A stretch of 24,367 nucleotides of DNA from Lachnospiraceae bacterium. GTDB taxonomy: Bacteria > Bacillota > Clostridia > Lachnospirales > Lachnospiraceae. The notes under the pieces were generated by a model, which ran no database searches, was not told where the DNA came from, and was given only the letters and a program-made list of their open reading frames with translations. The translations under genes and the position numbers were made by a program. Of the stretch, positions 8,500 through 14,382 are shown piece by piece; within the stretch, counting starts at the first letter, position 1, and each line of letters starts with the position of its first letter. The stretch lies in NCBI GenBank assembly GCA_014804285.1, contig JAAVAA010000001.1, positions 78,255 to 102,621 on the forward strand. The letters run 5' to 3'.

Positions 8500-8535
8500 T
8501 TGGCAGTTCAAAGAGCTCTATGCTCGAACGGCCAA
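8500..8535. terminator. Possible bidirectional terminator between convergent genes
   Basis: TTGGC-GTTC-GAGC (8500-8517) pairs with GCTC-GAAC-GCCAA (8522-8535) with small bulges. It lies between the stop of yjfB and the end of the CPBP gene, overlapping the latter's last codons. T-runs are weak on both sides, so terminator function is uncertain. Confidence 0.4.
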
Positions 8536-9495
8536 TAGTAATGCCACAATTGCTCCAAGCAGTATGCCTGTCATCTCAAGCAGGCAAAGGATAAGCGCAA
8601 GTACCAAAGGTACGGTAATCAGCTTATCCTTTTTCATTTTTCCCTTTTTATTCATATAAGGCTCGGGTGACCATTTCCTGTTTCTCCAGATTGCCCCAAG
8701 TGTCCCTTCCCTTCCTTCATGCTTTTCAATCCACACAAGTACGGCAAACGCAAAGGGCGCAAATGCCGCCGCTAAAATCAAATATAATCCAGTCCCGTAA
8801 AACAGCGTGTCCAAAGTAACCGCCTGCTGATCAAAAATATCGGAATCCATTTTTAAAGAAAAATACATAAGCAGGCAGTTACTTCCATTGATCAGACCGT
8901 GATAAAGAATGGAAGACCAGAGGCTCCCAGTTGCTTCCACCAGGAGGACTGCCAGTACGCCCATTACCACCGCATATGCTGCCTGGTTAAAGTTCATATG
9001 CAGACATGCAAAGACCACCGCAGAAAGAATCATTGCCTTAAATGCACTTCCGCTTCTCCGATAAGAACGGTAAACTGCCCCTCTGCAGATCACTTCCTCA
9101 AATACCGGTGCAATGACTCCAAGCGACAGCCATAACGGCAGCAAGGACATGTTGGCTATCTGATAGCTGTCCATCATGGATATCACCTCATTCTCTACCC
9201 AAAACTGGGAGATCACATTAAACAGCGTCAGCAGAGGCGCTGTCAAAAAAGTATATAATCCAATCATCAGCACAGAACCTGGTTTTATTTTGTGAAACTC
9301 AAGAAAATCCGTTAGCTTTTCTCTCGAAATAAGCATCGGAATCAGGATTGGAATAAAAATAGCAACCTCTACCAGCAGATTGGACAATAAAATATTATTC
9401 GCCACTGCCGGCAAAAAAAATGCTGCCAGAATAGCCACAGCAATATATGCTATGATCATAAATAAAAACGCCCAGTTTGCCCTTTTTGCATTCAT
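8518..9495 (-). CDS. CPBP-family intramembrane glutamic endopeptidase (CAAX/Abi type)
   Basis: An integral membrane protein with about eight hydrophobic segments and the three CPBP motifs: EEVICR (Glu133, Glu134, Arg138), a His in CLHMNFNQ (His166) and a His in LYHGLINGSN (His199). These form the glutamate active site of Rce1-type intramembrane proteases. The open frame extends to ATG 9525, but AGGAGG lies six bases before ATG 9495 and the longer start would overlap the previous gene, so 9495 is the start (325 residues). Bacterial members serve in bacteriocin immunity, maturation or signalling; the substrate here is unknown. It is last in the operon with the CvfB-like and thioesterase genes. 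Confidence 0.88.
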   Translation of the reverse strand: MNAKRANWAFLFMIIAYIAVAILAAFFLPAVANNILLSNLLVEVAIFIPILIPMLISREKLTDFLEFHKIKPGSVLMIGLYTFLTAPLLTLFNVISQFWVENEVISMMDSYQIANMSLLPLWLSLGVIAPVFEEVICRGAVYRSYRRSGSAFKAMILSAVVFACLHMNFNQAAYAVVMGVLAVLLVEATGSLWSSILYHGLINGSNCLLMYFSLKMDSDIFDQQAVTLDTLFYGTGLYLILAAAFAPFAFAVLVWIEKHEGREGTLGAIWRNRKWSPEPYMNKKGKMKKDKLITVPLVLALILCLLEMTGILLGAIVALLLAVRA

Positions 9496-9505
9496 AACTA
9501 ACCTC

Positions 9506-10345
9506 CTACACTTTTTGGATGCCATCCGGCTCTATGATGATCAGTCGCTGTCTATACAAGCTTCCTATCGCCCTCTTAAATTCGTTCTTACTCATACCGG
9601 TTTTTTCTTTTATCAGTTCCGGATCTGCCTTATCATGAAGAGGGAGCCTTCCACCTGCCCGTTCCAGCATTTCCAGTATTATTTCCGCATCTTTTCCAAT
9701 CTGAATATGGGCTTTCTCCCGAAGGCTCAACGTCAGTTTACCGTCCTCCAGAACACCTGCCACTCTTGCCTGCACACGCTCACCGACCTTTACATTCGAT
9801 GGCTCTTTCGCCGGAATCAGTCCGCTGTACCTATCATCAACCGCCACAAACACTCCAAATCTTTTACTGATTTCATAGACGATCCCCTGCACTATATCAT
9901 CTTTTTTGTAAGGGCTGTCAGTTTCCAGATAATGATAGACCTTCATTGTCGTACACAATCTTCCGCTCTTATCCACATAAAGCGCCACCAGACATTCTTC
10001 CTGTTCCTTTACCGGAGCAGTCTGCTCCTTAAACGGCAGGAGAAGATCCTTCTCCAATTCCCATGCAAGAAAAGCGCCGATCTTTCCTACCTCCTTAACC
10101 TTAAGCAATGCCGTATGTCCTACTGTAATAGATGTCTGTCTTGTAGTTGCAATCAGTCTGTCTTTCGAATCCCGGTAAATAAATACATCCAGCTCGTCGC
10201 CAATCTGTGCAGAATCCGGCACTTCCTTACCCGGCAGCAATACTCTTTCTTCCGGGCTGTCTGCCACTCTTCCGTCTGCAAGATATACTCCAAACTCTAC
10301 CTTTTTGGCAATCATTAAAACCTGTCTTTTTCCCAGTTCTATCAT
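9506..10345 (-). CDS. cvfB: CvfB-like S1 RNA-binding protein
   Basis: Three S1/OB-type beta-barrels can be followed at residues about 1-62, 66-130 and 145-210; the third is the clearest (DIVQGIVYEISKRFGVFV ... GKLTLSLREK). They are followed by a C-terminal winged helix at about 215-275 (LPLHDKADPELIKEKTG). This order and the 279-residue length match CvfB/YitL, an RNA-binding protein affecting virulence and gene expression in Staphylococcus. The start is ATG 10345, with GGGGAT from the end of the preceding gene as the likely ribosome site. The thioesterase stop is 6 bases upstream, so translation is probably coupled. Confidence 0.9.
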   Translation of the reverse strand: MIELGKRQVLMIAKKVEFGVYLADGRVADSPEERVLLPGKEVPDSAQIGDELDVFIYRDSKDRLIATTRQTSITVGHTALLKVKEVGKIGAFLAWELEKDLLLPFKEQTAPVKEQEECLVALYVDKSGRLCTTMKVYHYLETDSPYKKDDIVQGIVYEISKRFGVFVAVDDRYSGLIPAKEPSNVKVGERVQARVAGVLEDGKLTLSLREKAHIQIGKDAEIILEMLERAGGRLPLHDKADPELIKEKTGMSKNEFKRAIGSLYRQRLIIIEPDGIQKV

Positions 10346-10351
10346 TATATT

Positions 10352-11080
10352 TTAATCCCCAATTCCTTCTGTGCCTTCTTCCAGTTCCACAATACAGCAT
10401 ACATCGCCTTCCCCATTCTCGAGCACCACTACATGCCTTCCTTCATCAGTCCGGGAAATATGCGGTGTAAGAATATCTCCAAGTAACACCTGCTTTTTAT
10501 ATTCTGCCCTGAGTTGGATAACAGGAAAATCCTGTTCCAGAGATTCCATTGCAATCCGGATAAACTGCCCGTTGTTGACATGCTGGTTCGTATCGAGATG
10601 ATGACTCTTAATCACTATCGGTTCCCCCGAAACACTGTTTTCCGGAATCTTGATCCTCCTGGGTGCATATTCCATTGGAAGCTTTGGTTCCAGTTTATAT
10701 CCCTCAAGCATCTTCTCATCCGGCTTTGCCGGTTTTCCTGTATCTGTACTGAGCAGACTCCATATTGTATTTGCACATGCAATCTCCACTCCCTGCTCAT
10801 CCTTCATGCAAAAATTTCGATAACCTACAAAACCCTTAAATTCATAAGGCAATGTTCCGATTGTTACCTTTTCTCCCATAAGCGGATAACGCTTTACCAC
10901 AATCTGCCAGGAAGACATAACCCACACTACATGATGCTCCCGGCAATAATCCAATCCCAGACCGATATCCTCCGAATGAAAAGTTGAGCAATCCTGAAAA
11001 TAATCCAACAGAGATTCCAATTTTAAATGCCCTGTTTTATCCGTCTCACTATACCGGATCCTGCTCTGAAACATATACAT
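10352..11080 (-). CDS. Acyl-ACP thioesterase (FatA/FatB-like)
   Basis: A double hot-dog protein of 242 residues, the usual bacterial length. The first hot-dog contains the start MYMFQSRIRYSETDKTG, the second the catalytic stretch HHLDTNQHVNNGQF, with Asp163, Asn165 and His167 as expected active-site residues. It hydrolyses acyl-ACP to release free fatty acids and so links fatty-acid synthesis to membrane lipid or storage pools. GAAGGAAG lies about five bases before ATG 11080. It is first of a three-gene operon with cvfB and the CPBP protease. Confidence 0.93.
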   Translation of the reverse strand: MYMFQSRIRYSETDKTGHLKLESLLDYFQDCSTFHSEDIGLGLDYCREHHVVWVMSSWQIVVKRYPLMGEKVTIGTLPYEFKGFVGYRNFCMKDEQGVEIACANTIWSLLSTDTGKPAKPDEKMLEGYKLEPKLPMEYAPRRIKIPENSVSGEPIVIKSHHLDTNQHVNNGQFIRIAMESLEQDFPVIQLRAEYKKQVLLGDILTPHISRTDEGRHVVVLENGEGDVCCIVELEEGTEGIGD

Positions 11081-11113
11081 GATTCTTCCTTCTTTCTAAC
11101 ATTAATCTTACTG

Positions 11114-11122
11114 ATTATAGCA
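11114..11122 (-). promoter_or_regulatory. Extended -10 promoter of the thioesterase operon
   Basis: The minus strand reads TGCTATAAT, a full extended -10 element, 34 bases before the thioesterase start. The -35 region (TGTTTC) is weak, as is usual with an extended -10. Confidence 0.6.
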
Positions 11123-11174
11123 TGAACTCCTCGAAAGAAACAGTGTCCTTATATATTTTTTACACAGAACTGCA

Positions 11175-11204
11175 CAAAAAACTCCGGCAGAAATCCGCCG
11201 GAGT
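11175..11204 (-). terminator. Rho-independent terminator of the repeat-protein gene
   Basis: ACTCCGGC and GCCGGAGT form a perfect 8-bp GC-rich stem around an 8-base loop, followed on the minus strand by six T. It starts 15 bases after the stop of the gene at 11219-12280. Confidence 0.93.
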
Positions 11205-11218
11205 CAAATCTGACTATT

Positions 11219-12280
11219 TTATGCTCCCTTAATATCAAGCGCATGCATATATGCATCCGATCCACGTGCACAAGTCACGGTCAGCTTCTTACCAGTAACA
11301 AATACTTTGCAGCCCACAACACTGTTCAGTGCATCCAGTTTCAGTTCCATCTCTCCCTGAGGCGTCTTAAGAAACAAAATATTTTCTGTGGATTTGCTTC
11401 CCACTGTTCCGCTTACCTCTGCCTTTGTGTTTGTATCAATTTGCGCCGGGAACACACTCTCTTTTGTCCCCACAATGCTGGCCGCATGCAAATACGCATC
11501 CGAACCATTATATACAGTGACTGACAGCTTTCTTCCGGATGTCAGAACCAGTCCGTTTCTACTGTCCGTATTATTATCAATTACAATCTGCATTTCTCCA
11601 TCTTTTGTTGACAGATAAAGAAGGTTCTCCTTTGTCTTATCTGATACAGTTCCGGTCACGGACATGGTTTGAGCCGTCACTGCCGCCGCAGGTGCCGGTG
11701 TGATGGAAGTATCAACATTTCCCGTCACCACCGATGCAGAGTCGGAAATACTGATTGCATGCATATATGCATCTGACCCTCTTGCACAAACAATACTGTA
11801 ACTCTTATCTACAACCAAAACAGAACAGCCGCTCATATTGGTAGTCGTATCCAGCTTGATCTGCATTTCCCCCTGAGGTGTAATAAAATATAAAATATCT
11901 CCCTTTGTCTTGTCACTGATTGTTCCCGTCACGGTAGTTGCTGACGACGTGTCTATAGTGAATGCAACAGTCGGTGAATCCGTTGTGATCTTGGTTGCAT
12001 GCAAATATTCATCGGAACCGTGAACTACGGAAACACTGATTTTCTTCCCGGGAAGCAAGATCTTACATGCACTGGTATCTGTTCCACTATCCAGTTTGAT
12101 CTCCATCCTTCCACCATCTGTGGATAATAAAAGCAGCTCTGAAGTTGTTCCCGACTGAACGGTTCCCTGCACAGTAATTGCCTCTTCTGCAAGTACCGTT
12201 AAGGGATTACCTGCCATAATAAGCAGTCCTAACGCAAGACAAACCGCTATACATTTTTGTATAATTCTACATTTTCTCAT
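11219..12280 (-). CDS. Secreted protein of four tandem repeats
   Basis: A signal peptide (residues 1-31: basic MRKCRIIQK, hydrophobic core, cleavage near VLA-EE) exports this 353-residue protein. The rest is four repeats of about 63 residues at about 37-99, 117-178, 207-269 and 288-350. Each has the pattern GTV..KT...LL.L.T..GEM.IKLD, then a strand pair, and ends in GSD-A/E-Y-L/M-HA..I. Thr/Ser/Pro-rich linkers separate them. The repeats look like small beta barrels; I recognise no family and no catalytic motif. Repeats 1 and 3 resemble each other, as do 2 and 4. It has no cell-wall anchor or lipobox, so it is probably released or wall-associated. GGAGG lies six bases before ATG 12280. Confidence 0.85.
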   Translation of the reverse strand: MRKCRIIQKCIAVCLALGLLIMAGNPLTVLAEEAITVQGTVQSGTTSELLLLSTDGGRMEIKLDSGTDTSACKILLPGKKISVSVVHGSDEYLHATKITTDSPTVAFTIDTSSATTVTGTISDKTKGDILYFITPQGEMQIKLDTTTNMSGCSVLVVDKSYSIVCARGSDAYMHAISISDSASVVTGNVDTSITPAPAAAVTAQTMSVTGTVSDKTKENLLYLSTKDGEMQIVIDNNTDSRNGLVLTSGRKLSVTVYNGSDAYLHAASIVGTKESVFPAQIDTNTKAEVSGTVGSKSTENILFLKTPQGEMELKLDALNSVVGCKVFVTGKKLTVTCARGSDAYMHALDIKGA

Positions 12281-12337
12281 ATGTAACCTCCGCAGTGTTC
12301 ATAATGGATTACCATAATAATTAGATTATGTAAACTC

Positions 12338-12366
12338 ATCATACCTCATTCAGTGTAGGAAATCAA
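12338..12366 (-). promoter_or_regulatory. Sigma-A promoter of the repeat-protein gene
   Basis: The minus strand reads TTGATT, 17 bases, TATGAT, 57 bases before the start codon. The gene has its own terminator, so it appears monocistronic. Confidence 0.75.
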
Positions 12367-12408
12367 GGATTATTCCATATTTTGCAAATAAAAGTTTACA
12401 ATCGAGCA

Positions 12409-12478
12409 GGAAGATCCTTCTTCCCTACTAGCCGCGCGGGGTGCATGCTGCAACGCAGCAAACTTCCTTATGCGCCCC
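12409..12478. other. Structured intergenic element
   Basis: A nested structure with no coding potential. GGGGTGCAT (12438-12446) pairs with ATGCGCCCC (12470-12478). Inside it sits a hairpin, GCTGC-AAC-GCAGC (12447-12459), with an unpaired tail AAACTTCCTT (12460-12469). Just left, GGAAGA-TCCT-TCTTCC (12409-12424) forms a third hairpin. It is much richer in GC than the AT-rich surroundings. It could be a structured RNA end, a repeat-type palindromic element or a processing site. Confidence 0.45.
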
Positions 12479-12484
12479 TGTACA

Positions 12485-12516
12485 TAAAAAATCCCAACAG
12501 ATTGATCTGTTGAGAT
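12485..12516 (-). terminator. Rho-independent terminator after the tRNA-Gln fragment
   Basis: On the minus strand ATCTCAACAGA, a TCAA loop and TCTGTTGGGAT form an 11-bp stem (one G-T pair), followed by six T. It lies six bases beyond the tRNA-Gln 3' fragment and is probably the original terminator of the tRNA gene, displaced from it by the insertion (inference). Confidence 0.85.
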
Positions 12517-12521
12517 TTAAA

Positions 12522-12569
12522 GCTGGGCTACAAGGATTCGAACCTTGAAATGACGGAGTCAGAGTCCGT
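12522..12569. repeat. 48-bp direct repeat, left copy (att-like)
   Basis: Identical over 48 bases to 14112-14159, both in the same orientation. Similarity stops sharply on the left and fades inside the tRNA on the right. Confidence 0.92.
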
Positions 12570-12591
12570 AGTCCATAGACCGTTTTGCCCA
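12522..12591 (-). pseudogene. tRNA-Gln 3' fragment (att-type remnant)
   Basis: The 48 bases 12522-12569 are identical to the intact tRNA-Gln: anticodon arm with CUG, variable loop, T arm and 3' acceptor strand. The 5' part differs. The D arm GCC...GGC is missing and only TGGGC and AAACGGT are shared, so just five acceptor base pairs can form. It cannot be a normal tRNA. It is best read as the far attachment-site copy left by integration into tRNA-Gln; a decayed tandem tRNA copy is the alternative. Confidence 0.8.
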
Positions 12592-12626
12592 GATTTTATG
12601 CGGCTTTCGCAATGCCTTTCTTGAAA

Positions 12627-12648
12627 ATTGACCTATGGATTGACCTAT
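12627..12648. repeat. Tandem ATTGACCTAT repeat near the element end
   Basis: ATTGACCTAT occurs at 12627-12636 and 12639-12648, a 12-base period, about 36 bases inside the tRNA fragment. CTATGGA between the copies (12633-12639) is the inverse of TCCATAG at 12572-12578. Short repeats beside the core fit integrase arm-type sites, but this is inference. Confidence 0.35.
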
Positions 12649-12689
12649 CAAACAACCAATTACTTTTTATGCCTACTTCTTCAACGCTT

Positions 12690-13094
12690 TTACTGCTCAT
12701 TCTCCAAATATTTCTCTACTTTATCTACAATATATTTTGCATTATCAACTTGCTGTTTCGTTTCTTCCCTGCTCGCTATATAAAAATCGTCATAATCAGA
12801 TACATTCCTTATCTGTTCTGCTTTTGCTATCCTCTGATAATCTTCTACTGTAAAGCTTCCATCTCCTTTATGGATAAAAAGGTAATTAAACTGTTTTAAT
12901 CCGCCATTATGCGTTGTTACCTCTACTTCCTTTGTTGCCATCAATGCTTTAATACTCTTTTCCATTGCATAAAATGCCCTGTTATTCGCCGATTTATAAG
13001 ATTCTTTGGCTAAAAGGTCTTTTGAATCTTCCAAAAGCTCCTTTGCCCTTTCCAGCCGGACCTTGGCAAGCTCTATATAATATTCTCTATCCAT
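12690..13094 (-). CDS. HEPN-domain protein (candidate toxin of an MNT-HEPN pair)
   Basis: A 134-residue, largely helical protein with the HEPN pattern: a first long helix, then ANNRAFYAMEKSIKALM (about 36-52), an exposed loop, and RNVSDYDDFYIASREE (96-111). The open frame reaches back to 13196, but ATG 13094 overlaps the stop of the nucleotidyltransferase gene (TATGGATAG) and has GGGG nine bases upstream, so translation is coupled from there. HEPN toxins are RNases with an R-x4-6-H motif. Here the equivalent position reads R-NVS-DY without the His, the form found in the PF05168 branch. It may be a non-canonical or inactive nuclease. Confidence 0.85.
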   Translation of the reverse strand: MDREYYIELAKVRLERAKELLEDSKDLLAKESYKSANNRAFYAMEKSIKALMATKEVEVTTHNGGLKQFNYLFIHKGDGSFTVEDYQRIAKAEQIRNVSDYDDFYIASREETKQQVDNAKYIVDKVEKYLENEQ

Positions 13095-13443
13095 ACAGCA
13101 CTTCCCCTTCCATGTCAATATTTCTAAAATACCTGTACCAAACCTTTTTCTCAACAAATTCATCATATGGCAGGCTGACAAAATTAACAATAGCAAAATA
13201 CTTCATCGCAAGCTCCGTTGAAATTCCAGCCAGGGCATCGTCATATTTCTTTACTTCCAAACGATTGCATTTCACAAGCAGCGCAATATCTATATCCGAA
13301 TCATCCTTATAGTCACCTCTCGCACATGAACCATATAAAACAACCTCTATCAGGTCAGCACCCATAAGTGCTTTCACCATTTCTGTTGCTTCCTGCTTAA
13401 CATTTTCTATAACTTTATAGTTTAAAGCCAAATCATTATCCAT
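13087..13443 (-). CDS. MNT-family minimal nucleotidyltransferase (partner of the HEPN protein)
   Basis: A pol-beta-like minimal nucleotidyltransferase of 118 residues with the motif LYGSCARGDYKDDSDID (Gly38-Ser39, Asp50, Asp52). In characterised MntA-HepT systems this enzyme neutralises the HEPN toxin by adding AMP to it. The strand expected to hold the third metal-binding Asp reads AIVNFVSL, with Asn87 at that place, so activity may be lowered or lost (inference from alignment by eye). The ATG at 13443 has GGAGA nine bases upstream. It overlaps the HEPN gene by 8 bases. Confidence 0.88.
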   Translation of the reverse strand: MDNDLALNYKVIENVKQEATEMVKALMGADLIEVVLYGSCARGDYKDDSDIDIALLVKCNRLEVKKYDDALAGISTELAMKYFAIVNFVSLPYDEFVEKKVWYRYFRNIDMEGEVLYG

Positions 13444-13488
13444 TGCATATATCTCCGCTTCATTTTATTTTCTCTCTTCATGATGCCT

Positions 13489-13767
13489 TTATCCTACAAG
13501 AACTACTCCCTCCCTCATAATATTGTCATAATACAGCAATGCTCCCAGCCAGTAATTAAAATGCTCCTCGTTTTTTATATTAACGCTTATAGTAACATCA
13601 TGCTCCAGCCCATAATCATATGCCAAATCGTACACCTCATTTTCAATCCCCTTTATCTCCCTTTCTGTCAAAGGCGTTAATATCACGATGTCTATATCTG
13701 AATCCTCCCTATAATCCTCTCTGGCGTAAGATCCATATAAAATAAGCTTACTTATTGCAATCTTCAA
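13489..13767 (-). CDS. Second MNT nucleotidyltransferase, N-terminally short
   Basis: Contains LYGSYAREDYREDSDID (Gly12-Ser13, Asp24, Asp26), a third Asp at 57 in EHDVTI, and the family-type end NYWLGALLYYDNIMREGVVLVG. Family members normally have 20-30 residues before the GS motif; this frame has only 11. It must begin at TTG 13767, because an in-frame stop lies three codons upstream, and no good ribosome site precedes it. The second Gly of the usual ARGD is Glu. The gene overlaps the 43-codon ORF by 20 bases. It looks like a gene that lost its 5' end through a deletion. It lies 45 bases before the first MNT gene. Confidence 0.75.
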   Translation of the reverse strand: MKIAISKLILYGSYAREDYREDSDIDIVILTPLTEREIKGIENEVYDLAYDYGLEHDVTISVNIKNEEHFNYWLGALLYYDNIMREGVVLVG

Positions 13768-13879
13768 AATTTAGTCCATTAGATGACTTATCTGATAACC
13801 CATCGACCAGCATTGCAACCATATTGTAATCTTCCTCTGATAACACCTCCAGCTTTCTTGCCAATTCAGCTGCACTCAT
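13748..13879 (-). CDS. Small antitoxin-like ORF, possibly truncated
   Basis: A 43-codon frame starts at ATG 13879 behind a strong AAGGAG (eight bases) and reads MSAAELARKLEVLSEEDYNM, ending in FEDCNK. The pattern LARKLEVLSEEDYNMVAMLVDGL resembles the helical segment seen in small clostridial antitoxin-like proteins, which usually run on further. Here the frame stops inside the start of the second MNT gene. An in-frame ATG two codons upstream lies too close to the ribosome site. A sigma-A promoter precedes it, so it is first of the four island genes. Function is unknown. Confidence 0.55.
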   Translation of the reverse strand: MSAAELARKLEVLSEEDYNMVAMLVDGLSDKSSNGLNFEDCNK

Positions 13880-13932
13880 AATCATCTCTCCTTAAATTTG
13901 GTTACCCTCGATGCACACTCCTTCTCATAATT

Positions 13933-13961
13933 ATTATACACAGTTTTCTTGCCTATTACAA
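13933..13961 (-). promoter_or_regulatory. Promoter of the island genes
   Basis: The minus strand reads TTGTAA, 17 bases, TATAAT, 53 bases before the 43-codon ORF. It can drive all four island genes, between which I see no terminator. Confidence 0.7.
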
Positions 13962-14073
13962 TCAATCAGCAGTCCATTTTTCAGTAAAACACCTTTTCCT
14001 TCTCAATTTGGAAAATCCAAGACAAAAGACGCCATTTCCTCAAAACCCGCATAAACACTGCATTTCCGGGCAT

Positions 14074-14104
14074 AAGAAAACCCGGCAGGTCATCTCTGCC
14101 GGGT
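14074..14104 (-). terminator. Rho-independent terminator after tRNA-Gln
   Basis: ACCCGGCAG, a 7-base loop and CTGCCGGGT form a 9-bp perfect stem, followed on the minus strand by TTTCTT. It lies eight bases beyond the tRNA 3' end, inside the island side of the junction. Confidence 0.88.
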
Positions 14105-14111
14105 CACATTC

Positions 14112-14159
14112 GCTGGGCTACAAGGATTCGAACCTTGAAATGACGGAGTCAGAGTCCGT
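14112..14159. repeat. 48-bp direct repeat, right copy (within tRNA-Gln)
   Basis: Identical to 12522-12569. It covers the tRNA from the anticodon arm to one base past the 3' end. Confidence 0.92.
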
Positions 14160-14184
14160 TGCCTTACCGTTTGGCGATAGCCCA
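14113..14184 (-). tRNA. tRNA-Gln (anticodon CUG)
   Basis: A complete 72-base cloverleaf: acceptor TGGGCTA/TAGCCCA, D arm GCCAAACGGTAAGGC, anticodon stem ACGGA/TCCGT with loop CTCTGAC (anticodon CUG), T arm CAAGG-TTCGAAT-CCTTG and discriminator G. CCA is not encoded. It reads CAG codons. Confidence 0.95.
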
Positions 14185-14202
14185 ATGTAGATTACTTTTG
14201 GT

Positions 14203-14231
14203 ATTATACACGATTAATATCTGTTTGGCAA
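14203..14231 (-). promoter_or_regulatory. Promoter of tRNA-Gln
   Basis: The minus strand reads TTGCCA, a 17-base spacer and a perfect TATAAT, 18 bases before the tRNA 5' end. Confidence 0.85.
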
Positions 14232-14382
14232 GTAAAAAAATGCAATTTTTTTGTTACTTTTTTATCAGGCTGTTTTTTTTTTAATACTTTGAAAATTTTG
14301 ACCAAAAACTGTTTTCTTTTCCTTAAAAATTTGTTATGTTTTAACTACAAAGGTATTTAGAAACGGATTTCAGGAGGATATT

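Larger units (their letters stand above)
12522..14159. mobile_element. Mini-island or integrative-element remnant at tRNA-Gln
   Basis: Perfect 48-bp direct repeats, 12522-12569 and 14112-14159, bound 1.6 kb next to an intact tRNA gene, the hallmark of tyrosine-recombinase integration into a tRNA 3' end. Inside are an MNT-HEPN pair, a clipped second MNT gene and a small antitoxin-like ORF, all on the minus strand. There is no integrase, excisionase, replication or transfer gene. It is either the remnant of a larger element or a passive element mobilised in trans. Confidence 0.6.

Noticed and set aside
9380..10318. 312-codon plus-strand frame
   Set aside because: Antisense to the well-supported cvfB-like and CPBP genes; His/Cys/Phe-rich noise typical of reversed coding strands.
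11219..12280. Repeated GCATGCATATATGCAT blocks as a possible CRISPR or satellite array
   Set aside because: They encode the repeated SDAYMHA protein motif and have no regular spacers.
12522..12591. Second functional tRNA-Gln
   Set aside because: The D stem is missing and only five of seven acceptor pairs form.
12585..12899. 104-codon plus-strand frame next to the tRNA fragment
   Set aside because: Antisense to the HEPN gene and begins inside the tRNA fragment; no ribosome site.
14231..14290. AT-rich A-run/T-run inverted repeat upstream of the peptidase-like gene
   Set aside because: Low complexity; such pairing is expected by chance and no gene end needs a terminator here.
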